Source: Terrihabitans soli (lineage in GTDB: Bacteria > Pseudomonadota > Alphaproteobacteria > Rhizobiales > Methylopilaceae). Taken from it: DNA of 64,000 nucleotides. Position numbers and translations under genes: made by a program. The notes under the pieces were generated by a model. That model saw only the letters and a program-made list of their open reading frames with translations, was not told the origin of the DNA and searched no databases. Below are positions 8,786 through 18,012 of this stretch, piece after piece. Each line of letters opens with the position of its first letter. The first letter of the stretch is position 1. The DNA is taken from NCBI RefSeq assembly GCF_014191545.1, contig NZ_AP023361.1, forward strand, positions 772,501-836,500, written 5' to 3'.

Positions 8786-9724
8786 ATGTTCACCCTTGCC
8801 CATCTGTCGGACCCCCATTTGGGGCCTCTGCCCAAGGCCAAGTTCCGCGAGCTCTTTTCCAAACGGATCATGGGCTATGCGAACTGGCATGTGCGGCGGC
8901 GCGGTCGGCACGATATGGCGTGCCTCGCAAACCTCACTCTCGATATGCAGAACCAGGGGCCGGACCATATCGCCTGCACGGGGGATCTTGCGGTGATCGG
9001 CCTTGATGCCGAGTTCACCCCGGCGCGCGCCTTTCTCGAAAAGCTCGGCGATCCGCAGCACGTCTCGCTCGTTCCAGGCAATCACGACTCTTATGTGCGC
9101 GGCACGGCAGATCATCCGCAGCTGCACTGGTCGGAATATATGACCGGCGATGGCGAGCGCGTCGAAGGCGAGCCGCATTTCCCCTATATCCGCCGCCGCG
9201 GCAAGGTCGCGATTGTCGGCGTCACGACCGCGGTGCCGACGGGCTTTCATTCGGCGCAGGGGCGCATCGGCAAGGAACAGGCACGGGCGCTGACGAATAT
9301 TCTGAAGGGGCTCGGCGAAGAGGGGCTTTTTCGCGTCGTCCTCATTCATCATCCGCCGGGCGGCACTGAAGATATTCTCCGCCGCCTGACCGATGCGCGG
9401 CGTATCAAGCGCGCAATGCTTCTGGCCGGCGCCGAACTCATTCTGCACGGCCACAATCATCTGTCGGAGCGGCGCAGCCTGCTCGGCCTCGACGGCATGA
9501 TCCCGGTCATCGGCGTGCCGTCGGCTTCCGCCGCGCCGACCGACAACAAGGAACCGGGCGCCTATAATCTTTACCGGATCGACGGCGAGCCCGGCGCCTG
9601 GAGCTGCGAGATGATCCAGCGCGGCTATGTGAAGGGACAGACGGAAGTCGTCGAACGCCAGCGCGTGATGCTGATCGAGCCGCAAGCGCCGCGCGTCTCC
9701 GTTCCGCGCGATCTCGCCTCTTAG
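8786..9724 (+). CDS. Calcineurin-like metallophosphoesterase
   Basis: All five metal and catalytic motifs of the family are present in order: LSDPHLG (DxH), TGDLAV (GD), PGNHDS (GNHD), IHHPP and HGHNH. It resembles cAMP phosphodiesterase/CpdA-like enzymes but carries an insertion after the first motif (SKRIMGYANWHVRRRG), so the substrate is uncertain. The ATG at 8786 puts the DxH motif at residues 9-11 as usual; an in-frame GTG at 8777 is the alternative. Cytosolic, no signal peptide. Its stop overlaps the stop of the convergent tail-anchored protein gene. Confidence 0.9.
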   Translation: MFTLAHLSDPHLGPLPKAKFRELFSKRIMGYANWHVRRRGRHDMACLANLTLDMQNQGPDHIACTGDLAVIGLDAEFTPARAFLEKLGDPQHVSLVPGNHDSYVRGTADHPQLHWSEYMTGDGERVEGEPHFPYIRRRGKVAIVGVTTAVPTGFHSAQGRIGKEQARALTNILKGLGEEGLFRVVLIHHPPGGTEDILRRLTDARRIKRAMLLAGAELILHGHNHLSERRSLLGLDGMIPVIGVPSASAAPTDNKEPGAYNLYRIDGEPGAWSCEMIQRGYVKGQTEVVERQRVMLIEPQAPRVSVPRDLAS

Positions 9725-10290
9725 CGCAACAGCGCGCCGGCCGCCCAATAGGCGAAAAGGCCGACGATCACCGCAACGATCAGAAGCTGCAGCGGCGAGC
9801 TCTTTTTTGCTTTCGGCGCTTCTTCGGTCACGTGTGCGGGGGGCGGTGCGGGATCGGTCCGCGGCTTCAGATCGACCGTGTCGGAGATCAGCGCTTTCTC
9901 CCGCTCGACGATGCGGTGGGCGACATAATCGGTGATCGCCTGAACGATCTTGCCGATGTCTTCCGTCTCGGCGATCAGCTGCCGTCCGTAACGCGTGTCG
10001 TGGAAAAACTGATAGGTGCGCTTGTCGCGCCCCATCTCGACAAAGCCGAGCACGTCGACGAAAAGGCGCGCCGGATCGCCCGGCATGATCGCGGCGTCGA
10101 ACAGGTCGATGTCCTGTGGGATCTGCGCGAAGAGCGGCTGCAACTCATCCTTGAGAAGGTCGAGGCGGGCGAGCTCCGCGGTGCGCAGTTCGACAAGAAC
10201 CCCGCTCTTTTCGGCCGAGGCGGTCCGCGCGCGGCGCAGCGCCTCTCTGAGGCTGGGCTGGGCGACCGGATTTCGGCTCGGGTTTTCCAT
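9721..10290 (-). CDS. Tail-anchored conserved hypothetical protein
   Basis: About 189 aa: a charged helical cytosolic domain (LREALRRARTASAEKSG, IPQDIDLFDAAIMPG, RTYQFFHDTRYGRQLIAE), a proline-rich linker (PAPPPAHV) and one C-terminal hydrophobic segment (LLIVAVIVGLFAYWAAGALL) ending in Arg, so it is probably a C-tail anchor. The start is ATG at 10290; another ATG lies three codons upstream. I do not know its function. Confidence 0.75.
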   Translation of the reverse strand: MENPSRNPVAQPSLREALRRARTASAEKSGVLVELRTAELARLDLLKDELQPLFAQIPQDIDLFDAAIMPGDPARLFVDVLGFVEMGRDKRTYQFFHDTRYGRQLIAETEDIGKIVQAITDYVAHRIVEREKALISDTVDLKPRTDPAPPPAHVTEEAPKAKKSSPLQLLIVAVIVGLFAYWAAGALLR

Positions 10291-10388
10291 CGGACACATC
10301 CACTGCTACTGCTTTCAACCTAGCGGCACGGCGAAATGAGTAAAAGGCCGCGCATGCGCCAACCGGATTTGCCCCACAGGAACGAGAT

Positions 10389-10871
10389 ATGACGCAGGAT
10401 CTGCCGCCGAGCGCCGCAAAAGTCGCCTCCGCTGCCGAAAGCCTCGGCCTTGCCATCGCCATTCGTGTGATGACCAAGACCACACGGACGGCGGAAGAGG
10501 CGGCGTCCGCCTGCGGCACCTCGGTCGGGCAGATCGTCAAAAGTCTGATCTTCGAGGGCAAGGACAGCGGCAGGCCGCTGCTCCTCCTCGTCTCGGGCAA
10601 GAACCGCGTCGATGAGAAAGCGGTTGCCGCGCGGCTCGGCGAGAAATTGGTGCGGCCCGATGCGCAGCGCGTGCGCGAGATCACCGGCTTTGTCATCGGC
10701 GGCATCCCGCCGCTCGGACATGCGATGACGCTCGCCGCCTATATCGATCCCGATCTTCTGACCTATGACGAAGTCTGGGCCGCGGCGGGAACGCCGAACG
10801 CCGTATTCCCGGTCGATCCCAACAAACTGAAAAGCGCGATCGGGGCCGAGATGCTGCCGATGAGCGCTTGA
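10389..10871 (+). CDS. YbaK/EbsC-family aminoacyl-tRNA editing protein
   Basis: Probable trans-editing hydrolase that removes mischarged amino acids (Cys-tRNA-Pro or Ala-tRNA-Pro class). At 160 aa it covers the single YbaK domain: VKSLIFEGKDSGRPLLLLVSG with the conserved Lys, VDEKAVAARLG, then ITGFVIGGIPPLGHA, the substrate-loop signature, and a C-terminal GTPNAVFPVDP segment. The exact specificity cannot be told from sequence. It stands alone, convergent with the downstream GST-like gene. Confidence 0.9.
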   Translation: MTQDLPPSAAKVASAAESLGLAIAIRVMTKTTRTAEEAASACGTSVGQIVKSLIFEGKDSGRPLLLLVSGKNRVDEKAVAARLGEKLVRPDAQRVREITGFVIGGIPPLGHAMTLAAYIDPDLLTYDEVWAAAGTPNAVFPVDPNKLKSAIGAEMLPMSA

Positions 10872-10881
10872 GAATTCGAGC

Positions 10882-11835
10882 CTAGAATTCGAGAACAGGT
10901 CCGACGGGCACGATGCGCGTCGGATTGATCGTCGTATGGCTCCAGTAATAATGCGTCTTGATGTGGTCGAGATGCACGGTCTCGGCGACGCCCGGCGTGC
11001 GGTAGAGACGCTGTACGAAATCGCGCAGATGTCGGTAGTCCGCAATACGCCGGATGTTGCACTTGAAGTGCCCGACATAAACGGCGTCGAAACGGATCAG
11101 CGTCGTGAACAGGCGCCAGTCGGCTTCCGTCGGCATGTCGTCGCCGACAAGGAAATCGTGGCGTGACAGGCGCAGTTCGACCTGGTCGAGGGCGTCGAAC
11201 AATGTACGCACCGCATCCGCATAGATGGATTGGTCGGTGGCAAAGCCCGCTTTGTAGACGCCGTTATTGATGTTGTCGTAGACGAAGGCGTTGATCTCAT
11301 CGATCTCGGCGCGCAGCGGCGCGGGGTAATAGTCTTCCTTGGCCGGGGTGAGGGCGTTGAAGGCCGAGTTCATCATGCGGATGATCTCGGAGGATTCGTT
11401 GGACACGATGCTCTTCGTCTTCCGGTCCCAGAGAACCGGCACCGTGACGCGCCCCGTATAGCCCGGTTTTGCGGCGAGATAGACTTCGTAAAGACGCGAC
11501 TTGCCGAGCACTTCATCGGTCGTCGCACCCGGGAAATCGCCGAACTCCCAGCCTTCATTGCCCATGCGCGGATCGACGACGGAGACGGTGATGATGTCTT
11601 CGAGCCGTTTCAGCGCACGGAAGATCAGAGTGCGGTGCGCCCAGGGGCAGGCATAGGAGACATAGAGGTGATAGCGGCCGGACTCGGCTTCGAACCCGCC
11701 GGCGCCGCTCGGGCCGGGGCTGCCATCGGCCGTCACCCAATTGCGGAATTGCGAGCTTTCGCGAACGAAGCGTCCGCCGGTCTTGGCGGTGTCGTACCAC
11801 TGGTCATGCCACACGCCGTCGACGAGCAGGCCCAT
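10882..11835 (-). CDS. Glutathionyl-hydroquinone reductase (Xi-class GST, YqjG/EcfG type)
   Basis: Reduces glutathionyl-hydroquinones using GSH. At 317 aa it is typical for Xi-class enzymes and much longer than ordinary GSTs. The catalytic motif is SYACPWAHRTLIF (Cys about residue 60), with NESSEIIRMMNSAF for glutathione binding, and a C-terminal helical domain holding YVGHFKCN and the conserved Tyr-rich stretch HYYWSHTTINP. The ATG at 11835 follows a GGGGGAA ribosome site; the frame upstream is spurious. Cytosolic. Confidence 0.92.
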   Translation of the reverse strand: MGLLVDGVWHDQWYDTAKTGGRFVRESSQFRNWVTADGSPGPSGAGGFEAESGRYHLYVSYACPWAHRTLIFRALKRLEDIITVSVVDPRMGNEGWEFGDFPGATTDEVLGKSRLYEVYLAAKPGYTGRVTVPVLWDRKTKSIVSNESSEIIRMMNSAFNALTPAKEDYYPAPLRAEIDEINAFVYDNINNGVYKAGFATDQSIYADAVRTLFDALDQVELRLSRHDFLVGDDMPTEADWRLFTTLIRFDAVYVGHFKCNIRRIADYRHLRDFVQRLYRTPGVAETVHLDHIKTHYYWSHTTINPTRIVPVGPVLEF

Positions 11836-12128
11836 CGTTCCCCCACCAATTTTATGTTTTATCCGGCCCGCTCGGACGGCAGCCGGTGTGATGCACGATG
11901 GCTCCACAGCATCGGATTGTAAATTAACATTCGGATTTGTCGCGGAAAACAGGCCCGCGTTCAGATCATCCCACAATTGCGTGAAATGCAGGCTCGTGCT
12001 AATCGCCGCGCATGAACTTGCGACGATCGATCCGTGCGGCGCTCCTGAGCGCCTGATCAGCCGCCGATCCCTCCTTCAAGGAAGCGGAACGGCGAGAGAG
12101 TCCTTCTGCCGTCACGAGTTCGCTTCCC
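11836..12128. other. Divergent intergenic region between GST-like and GNAT genes
   Basis: 293 bases, with one AT-rich patch near 11920-11945 (TTGTAAATTAACATTCGG) that could host promoter elements for either side. No convincing sigma-70 pair, RNA gene or strong hairpin was found. Confidence 0.4.
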
Positions 12129-12632
12129 ATGACCAGCCTGTCCATCAGCATCCTGCCCGAAGCGCCGGAGCATTCCGCCGCCATCGAAAGCCTGCATGAC
12201 CGCGGTTTCGGCCCCGGCCGCTTTGCACGTACGGCTTTCCGTTTGCGGGAAGGTGTTCGGCCGACGCCGGGGCTTTCCTATGTCGCGCTGGTGGGCACGC
12301 TGCTTGTCGGCTCCGTGCGGCTGTCGCCGATCCGGATCGGCGGTGTGCCGGCGCTGCTGCTCGGGCCGCTCGCAGTGGAACCCGCTTTCATGAACCGCGG
12401 CATCGGCACCGAACTGATGAAGACTGCCCTCGACGCTGCGCGCGAGCAGGGGCATGCCCTGGCGCTGCTCGTCGGTGACGAGCCCTTCTATGCAAAGAGC
12501 GGCTTTACCCGCATCCCGCATGGAAAAGTTCGCCTGCCGGGGCCGGTCGATCCGGACCGGCTTCTCGTCGCCGAGCTGAAGCCGGGCGTGTTTGCGGACG
12601 TCGAGGGACTGGCGGAACCCTATTTCGGTTGA
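12129..12632 (+). CDS. GNAT-family N-acetyltransferase (YhbS-like)
   Basis: Acetyl-CoA-dependent transferase of unknown substrate. At 167 aa it shows the GNAT core: LLVGSVRLSPI (strand 4), LGPLAVEPAFMNRGIGTELM (motif A, Q/R-x-x-G-x-G/A variant RGIGTE), ALLVGDEPFYAKSGF (motif B with the Tyr-x-Lys-x-Gly-Phe turn). The C-terminal LLVAELKPG is usual in YhbS proteins. Start ATG at 12129. The gene ends 108 bases before the small exported protein. Confidence 0.88.
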   Translation: MTSLSISILPEAPEHSAAIESLHDRGFGPGRFARTAFRLREGVRPTPGLSYVALVGTLLVGSVRLSPIRIGGVPALLLGPLAVEPAFMNRGIGTELMKTALDAAREQGHALALLVGDEPFYAKSGFTRIPHGKVRLPGPVDPDRLLVAELKPGVFADVEGLAEPYFG

Positions 12633-12739
12633 TGACGTCCTGCGCCGCACAGAGCGGGAGGGCGGTGGGCGGGCTGTCACGGCACTGTCATCAAGCCGGG
12701 CTAGCCGGTTCTCCGTCACTTTTATTTCCGGAGATTTCC

Positions 12740-13066
12740 GTGCGCACCGCCATCACCTCGCTGTTTCTCGTCGCCCTTGTTGTCACTTCGGCTTCGGCCG
12801 AAACGCTCTCCGGCAAGATCTCGTTTGAATCGAAGGAAGGCTGCGAAGGTTTGAAGACGGGCCTGCGCATCGTCACCAAGGAAGGCAGCGCCGAATTCTT
12901 TATCGGCAAGTCGAGCGACGGCGTGATCAAGACCGACGCCTCCGGCAAGTTCCTCGGTTCCGCGACCTCGACGGGCCTGAAGGTCTCGGGCTCGATCAAG
13001 AGCGGCACGCTCGTGCGCCGCGAGACCAAAGTCTCGGGCGGCTGCAAGGGCACGTTCTCGCTGTGA
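12740..13066 (+). CDS. Small exported protein, 108 aa
   Basis: Starts at GTG 12740 behind a CCGGAG ribosome site; the longer open frame upstream lacks coding character. A signal peptide (RTAITSLFLVALVVTSASA-ET) leads to a Gly/Ser/Lys-rich mature part of about 88 residues with two Cys (EGCEG and GGCKG) that could form one disulfide. A predicted beta-rich fold is suggested by alternating short strands. No family recognised. A strong intrinsic terminator follows 24 bases after the stop. Confidence 0.75.
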   Translation: MRTAITSLFLVALVVTSASAETLSGKISFESKEGCEGLKTGLRIVTKEGSAEFFIGKSSDGVIKTDASGKFLGSATSTGLKVSGSIKSGTLVRRETKVSGGCKGTFSL

Positions 13067-13089
13067 TGTGAATCTGTATTGCGTTCGCG

Positions 13090-13119
13090 AACGGCCCGCT
13101 CTGAGCGGGCCGTTTTGCT
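13090..13119 (+). terminator. Intrinsic terminator after small exported protein gene
   Basis: A perfect stem AACGGCCCGCT / AGCGGGCCGTT (13090-13100 and 13104-13114) with loop CTG, followed by a T-rich tail (TTTTGCTTTT region). It acts in the plus direction; the minus side has no T run. Confidence 0.85.
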
Positions 13120-13132
13120 TTTGCGGTTGGAG

Positions 13133-15202
13133 TTAGCGGCCTTCGCGCGCCCAGGCGGCGGTGACGGAGGCAAGCAGCAGCAGAAGCCCGATCAGCCCGG
13201 CAAAGACGGGGAACATGTCGAGGCCGCGCACGACACTGGCTTCGGCTTCGCGGACGCCGATCCAGTCGCCGCCTGAAGCGCGCGCACCGTCGCGCACCTG
13301 AAGAAGGCGGGGAAGGGTAAGTGCGCCGTCCTCATCGGCGATGCGGCGGACAGAACCGCCGGTCGCTTCCGCAATCGGCTGCAGGCGCTCGGTGCTCGAC
13401 GCGATCTCCTGGAATTCGCGCGGATTGGCCGGGCCGAGATTGGCGATGGCGGTGAAAGTGCCGTCTTCGGCGCGGTAAAGGCCCTGTTCGTTGGTGTCGA
13501 TCTCCGCACGGAAGAGCCCGGGTTCGGATTGCGTCAGCGTGATCGTGCGCGTCTCTCCCGAAGGATAAGTCAGCGTCACCGGCGGCGCGGTATCGCCCAT
13601 GGTCTGGCGTTCGATGTTCAGCGTGCCTTGGCGTCCGCTCATGCGCAACGCTTCCTCTTCGAGATCCGGCTCCTTCATCAGCCAGTGGACGAGGCGGCGC
13701 AGAAGATCCAGATGCGGCCCGCCGCCCTGGAAGCCCCGCGCCCACAGCCAGGCATGATCGGAGAGAAACAGCGCAACGCGCCCTTCCTCTTCATGCGACA
13801 GGACAAGCAGCGGGCGGTCGCCTGCGCCGGACATCAGGCTGTCGCCGGAGCGGGCGCGCGTTTCGACGATGCGGAACCATTCGCTCCAGCTTGGATCGGG
13901 CCCGCCGCCCGGCAGATTGCGCGTCACCGGATGACGGTTGCCGGCGTCGGTGACGAGCGGCTTGAAGGGGCGCTCGATGACGCCGCCGAGCGGCGTTGCC
14001 GGCAGAACATCGCCGAGCGGGGTTTCGGACAGGCTGCCGGGTCCCGCATAGTCGGGACCAGCCGCCACAAGCACCGCACCGCCATTGCGTACATATTGGG
14101 CGATATTGTCGAAGTAGAGCAGAGGCAGAATGCCCTGCCGCGCATAGCGGTCGAAGATGATGAGGTCGAAATCTTCGATTTTCGTCACGAACAGCTCGCG
14201 CGTCGGGAACGCGATGAGCGAGAGTTCGTTGATCGGCGTGCCGTCCTGCTTTTCCGGCGGACGCAGAATGGTGAAGTGCACGAGATCGACATTCGCGTCG
14301 GCCTTCAGAAGATTGCGCCAGGTACGCTCGCCGGAATGCGGCTCGCCCGAGACGAGAAGAACGCGGAGCTTTTCGCGCACGCCTTCGATGGAAAGGGCCG
14401 CTCTGTTGTTGAGGCGCGTCAGCTCGTCTTCGGCGGGCGCCGCTTCCAGTTCGACGACATTCGGCCCGGCATGGGCGATCGGCACTTCGATTTCGCTGTC
14501 GCGTCCCGGCACGACGATCAGGCGGGCAATTTCTTCGCCGTCGCGCCGCGCGGTGACGGCGATCGAGCCACGCGTCTCAAAGCCGGTGTCCTCGACGCGG
14601 AAGCCGACGATCTGGCTCTTGTCGACGATGCCGAAGCGCGGCGTTGCGGTGAGAACAATGCGGCGGTCGCGCTCATTGGGACGGCCGGTGACGAGAGCGT
14701 GCACCGGCGCGGTGAAGCCAAGGGCCGCGGCGCTGGCCGGAATATCGTGGACGACGCCGTCGGTGATGAGGACGGCGCCGGCAACCCGATCCGGCGGCAC
14801 ATCGGACAGACCTGCCTGCAGAGCTTTAAAAAGCTCGGTGCCGTCAGAACCGGATGACGGCGCGGCGCCTTCGATGACCCGCACTTCGGTATTCGGCAGG
14901 CGCTTTGCCTTCTCCTCGATGTCTTTGAGGGCATCGGCCGTGCGCGCATCGCGTCCGTCGAGCGACTGGCTGGCGCTTTTGTCGACGACGACGGCGAGAA
15001 CCGAGGTCAGCTTTTCGCGGTCTTCGCGGGTGAGGGAAGGGTTGGCGATGGCGAGCAGAAGCACGCCGAGTGCCGCGGCGCGCAGCCACCAGCCGCGCGG
15101 CCGGAAGATCGCAAGCGCAATCGCCGCGATGACGGCCAGAACGGCAAAGCCCGTCAGCGGCCAGAAACCGATCAGAGGCGTGAAGGCGAGATTGAAATCC
15201 AT
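13133..15202 (-). CDS. Large vWA/glutamine-amidotransferase-like membrane protein, fourth gene of the moxR operon
   Basis: 689 aa with two N-terminal membrane helices (about 8-27 and 38-58) and one near the C-terminus (MFPVFAGLIGLLLLLASV). Between them is a vWA-like domain whose metal site reads VDKSASQS (DxSxS) with a later ITDGVVHD. A class I amidotransferase-like Rossmann region follows (LIIFDRYARQG, AVLVAAGPDYAG), seemingly without a catalytic Cys. The domain faces the periplasm by topology. It starts 8 bases after the DUF4159 gene. Function unknown; operon mates suggest MoxR-dependent assembly or envelope maintenance. Confidence 0.85.
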   Translation of the reverse strand: MDFNLAFTPLIGFWPLTGFAVLAVIAAIALAIFRPRGWWLRAAALGVLLLAIANPSLTREDREKLTSVLAVVVDKSASQSLDGRDARTADALKDIEEKAKRLPNTEVRVIEGAAPSSGSDGTELFKALQAGLSDVPPDRVAGAVLITDGVVHDIPASAAALGFTAPVHALVTGRPNERDRRIVLTATPRFGIVDKSQIVGFRVEDTGFETRGSIAVTARRDGEEIARLIVVPGRDSEIEVPIAHAGPNVVELEAAPAEDELTRLNNRAALSIEGVREKLRVLLVSGEPHSGERTWRNLLKADANVDLVHFTILRPPEKQDGTPINELSLIAFPTRELFVTKIEDFDLIIFDRYARQGILPLLYFDNIAQYVRNGGAVLVAAGPDYAGPGSLSETPLGDVLPATPLGGVIERPFKPLVTDAGNRHPVTRNLPGGGPDPSWSEWFRIVETRARSGDSLMSGAGDRPLLVLSHEEEGRVALFLSDHAWLWARGFQGGGPHLDLLRRLVHWLMKEPDLEEEALRMSGRQGTLNIERQTMGDTAPPVTLTYPSGETRTITLTQSEPGLFRAEIDTNEQGLYRAEDGTFTAIANLGPANPREFQEIASSTERLQPIAEATGGSVRRIADEDGALTLPRLLQVRDGARASGGDWIGVREAEASVVRGLDMFPVFAGLIGLLLLLASVTAAWAREGR

Positions 15203-15210
15203 CCTGCCTC

Positions 15211-18012
15211 CTACTGGCCGAGCCGTTCGAGGAGGGCGGGAATATGAACCTGATCGGCCTTGTAGTTACCGGTCAGGGCATACATCACGATATTGATGCC
15301 CGCGCGGTAGGCGAGTTCGCGCTGGCGCGGGTCGCTCGGCACGGTGGGCAGCAGCGTCTGGCCGCGCTCATCGATGGCCCAGGCGCCGGCAAAATCGTTC
15401 GAGGTGATAAGGATCGGCGAGACGCCGTCGCCGGAGCGGACAGGAGAGGCCGCGCCGCTTTCCTCTTCCTCGACGCTTGGCATCGCCTCGACCCAGAGTG
15501 GCGCGCCGCGGAAGCGGCCCGGAAAATCGGGCAGAAGATAAAAGCTTTTGGTCAGGACGTGATCGGCCGGAACCTGTTCAAGCTCGGGAATGTCGAGGCC
15601 GGACAGAATGCGGCGCAGGCCGGCAGTCCCCGCGGGCGAGGTGCCGGAGGAGGAATAGATCGCATCGCGCGTGTCGAAGAGGATGGTGCCGCCGCGCTTC
15701 ATATAGGCGTCGATGCGCGCGAGGGCCTCGCTCGAGGGCGCCTGCGCCGTCTCGGAGACCGGCCAGTAAATCAGCGGATAAAACGCCATCTCGTCTTTGG
15801 CGGGATCGAGGCCGACAGGCTCGCCCGGCTCGAACGCGGTGCGCTGTGCGAGCTGCGCGCCAAGGCCGCGCAGACCCGCAAGGCTCACTTCGTCGACGCT
15901 TGCATCGCCGGTGACGACATAGGCAAGGCGTGTCTTCAGCGCCGCATCGACCGCTTTGGCATCGGTCTGCTGCGCATCGGCCTGCGGAGCGATAGCGAGC
16001 GCGGCGAGAATAACGAGCGCAGCCGTTACGCCGCGGCGGCCCCAGCGCGGCATGCGGCCGGCGAGGAACAACATCACGAGCGTATCGATGAGAAAGGCCA
16101 GAAGCGCGCCGCCGAGAAGCCAGGGCGCAAGCGGCGTCGGCTCGGCATTGGCATAACCGCGCACGCTCACCGGAAGATTGGAAAGATCGAGCCGTGTCAG
16201 TTTGGCGTCCGGCGCCAGAGTATTGACGGCGATGAAGCCGTCGGGCGGGCCGTAAATGCCGGGCGGATGATCGGGCGTACCCTCAGTAAGGCCGCGGGCG
16301 GGAACCGGACGCGCGGTCGGCGGTGGGCTGCGGAAGGCGCCGAAACCGTCGAGCGTGCGGGTCGGGGAGAGGGTCGCCGCCTCGACGGGCTGGCTGGCAT
16401 TTGCCGCGTCCGCGCCCGTGGCGGCGGGAGCCGCTTCGCCGGCAAGCGCGATGGTGCGGCGCAGCATGTCGACAAAGAGACCCGAAATCGGAAGATTCGA
16501 CCAGACCGTGTCGGCGGTGACGTGGAACAGGACAAGCAGGCCCGCCTCCGAGCGCTCCGCCGTGACGAGCGGCGTACCGTCGGCCAGAACCGCCCATGAG
16601 CGTTCGGCAAGCTCAGGATCGGGCTCGGCGAGGACCTGGCGGTTGACGACGACGTCTTCGGGGATGTTCAGCCCGGCAAACGGGCTGTTCTGCGGAAACT
16701 CGCCGAGCTTTTGCGGCGTCGACCAGGCGAGCGCGCCGCCGAGCACGCGGCCGCCGCGGCGCAGACGCACCGGCACGAGATCGTCGTTCTCAGCTGCGGC
16801 AAGGCGTGAACCTGCGAAACGGATCAGGACGCCGCCTTTCGATATCCAGCTGCGCACGGCCTCCTGCGCTTCGGGCGTGATCGTACCGACATCGGCCAGC
16901 GCGATGACCGGAACGCCGTCCTCGATGAAGCGCAGAATGGCCTCGGATGGCGCACCGGCATTGGAGGGGCGGACATCGGCGAAGGGTTCGAGCGCGCGCT
17001 GTAGATAGTAGGTCGGCGACAAAAGCGGCTGCGCCTGATCGGCTGTCGCACCCGAGACAAGGCCGATGGCTCTGCGGCGCCAGCGTTCGTCGAGAAGCTG
17101 GACGCCCGCAGCAGACCGGTTCTGCGCCAGATCGAGCCGCGCGACTTCGTTGCGCAGTTCGATCGGCAATTCGAGTCTCGCCTGCGTTTCGGTGGCCGAG
17201 GGGCTGAAATTATACTGCGTCTCGCCGAGCGGGCGGCCGCGCAGATCGAAAGCGCGGACAATGCCGGTCTCGCTTGCGCCGGTGTCGGCGCGCAGCACGC
17301 GCACGGTCAGCGCCTGCGGGCTGTTGTCGGAACCGGCAAGACCGCGCGCCGTGTGCTCGGGCACATGCACGGTGAGCCGGCTGCCGTTTCCAAGTTTGCC
17401 GAGCGCCTCGGAAAAGGCGCGGCCATTGCCGGTGTCGAGGCCGCCGGCGAGCCAGACGAGGTCGGCGCCGGCGGTGCGTCCGGCGAGCGCCGTCAGCGCC
17501 GGCAGATGGGTCATGCGATCGCGGATATAAGGCTGCGGAACAAGCGCGCGCAGCTTCTCGCGCGCGGCGGCCCCGGTGCCGACCGCGATGTCCTGCGGTT
17601 CGGAATTGAGGGCGAGGAGCGCAATGCTGCGGCCGGAGGCTTCGGCGCCGTTGATCGCAGCTTCCGCCGTCAAAAGCCGCGCATCCCAATCGGAAGCGGC
17701 CGGCCATCCGTCGTCCAGCATCAGAACGAGCGGGCCGCCGCCCGGCGGTGCCGGCGGCGCAGGGTTCAGAACGGGACCTGCGAGCGCCAGAATGACGAAG
17801 GCGGCGAGCCCGAGCCTCAGCAGCACGAGCCACCACGGCGTTCGCGCCGCGGTCTCCTCCTTCGGCACGATGTCGAGCAAAAGTCTCAACGGCGGGAAAT
17901 GGACGCTGCGCGGCCGGGGCGGGATCAGCCTCAGCAGGAAATAGAGTGCGGGCAGCGCGATCAGCGCCGTCAGCAGCCAGGGATTCAGGAAGGCGAGGGG
18001 AAGCCCGCTCAT
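15211..18012 (-). CDS. BatA-like / DUF4159 membrane protein, third gene of the moxR operon
   Basis: 933 aa. The N-terminal BatA-type double helix (NPWLLTALIALPALYFLLRL, then about 60-80) leads to a vWA-like fold in which the metal motif has decayed to LDDGWPAASDW. A helix at about 640-665 (LAPWLLGGALLAFLIDTLVMLFLAG) is followed by another and then a C-terminal DUF4159 domain (AYVVTGDASVDEVSLAGL, FYPLIYWPVSE, GGTILFDTRD). Overlaps the DUF58 gene by four bases. Widespread in Hyphomicrobiales in exactly this order; biochemical role not established. Confidence 0.88.
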   Translation of the reverse strand: MSGLPLAFLNPWLLTALIALPALYFLLRLIPPRPRSVHFPPLRLLLDIVPKEETAARTPWWLVLLRLGLAAFVILALAGPVLNPAPPAPPGGGPLVLMLDDGWPAASDWDARLLTAEAAINGAEASGRSIALLALNSEPQDIAVGTGAAAREKLRALVPQPYIRDRMTHLPALTALAGRTAGADLVWLAGGLDTGNGRAFSEALGKLGNGSRLTVHVPEHTARGLAGSDNSPQALTVRVLRADTGASETGIVRAFDLRGRPLGETQYNFSPSATETQARLELPIELRNEVARLDLAQNRSAAGVQLLDERWRRRAIGLVSGATADQAQPLLSPTYYLQRALEPFADVRPSNAGAPSEAILRFIEDGVPVIALADVGTITPEAQEAVRSWISKGGVLIRFAGSRLAAAENDDLVPVRLRRGGRVLGGALAWSTPQKLGEFPQNSPFAGLNIPEDVVVNRQVLAEPDPELAERSWAVLADGTPLVTAERSEAGLLVLFHVTADTVWSNLPISGLFVDMLRRTIALAGEAAPAATGADAANASQPVEAATLSPTRTLDGFGAFRSPPPTARPVPARGLTEGTPDHPPGIYGPPDGFIAVNTLAPDAKLTRLDLSNLPVSVRGYANAEPTPLAPWLLGGALLAFLIDTLVMLFLAGRMPRWGRRGVTAALVILAALAIAPQADAQQTDAKAVDAALKTRLAYVVTGDASVDEVSLAGLRGLGAQLAQRTAFEPGEPVGLDPAKDEMAFYPLIYWPVSETAQAPSSEALARIDAYMKRGGTILFDTRDAIYSSSGTSPAGTAGLRRILSGLDIPELEQVPADHVLTKSFYLLPDFPGRFRGAPLWVEAMPSVEEEESGAASPVRSGDGVSPILITSNDFAGAWAIDERGQTLLPTVPSDPRQRELAYRAGINIVMYALTGNYKADQVHIPALLERLGQ

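Noticed and set aside
13529-14857. 442-codon plus-strand open frame
   Set aside because: Antisense to the vWA membrane protein gene, which has clear membrane helices and domain motifs. The plus frame is low-complexity.
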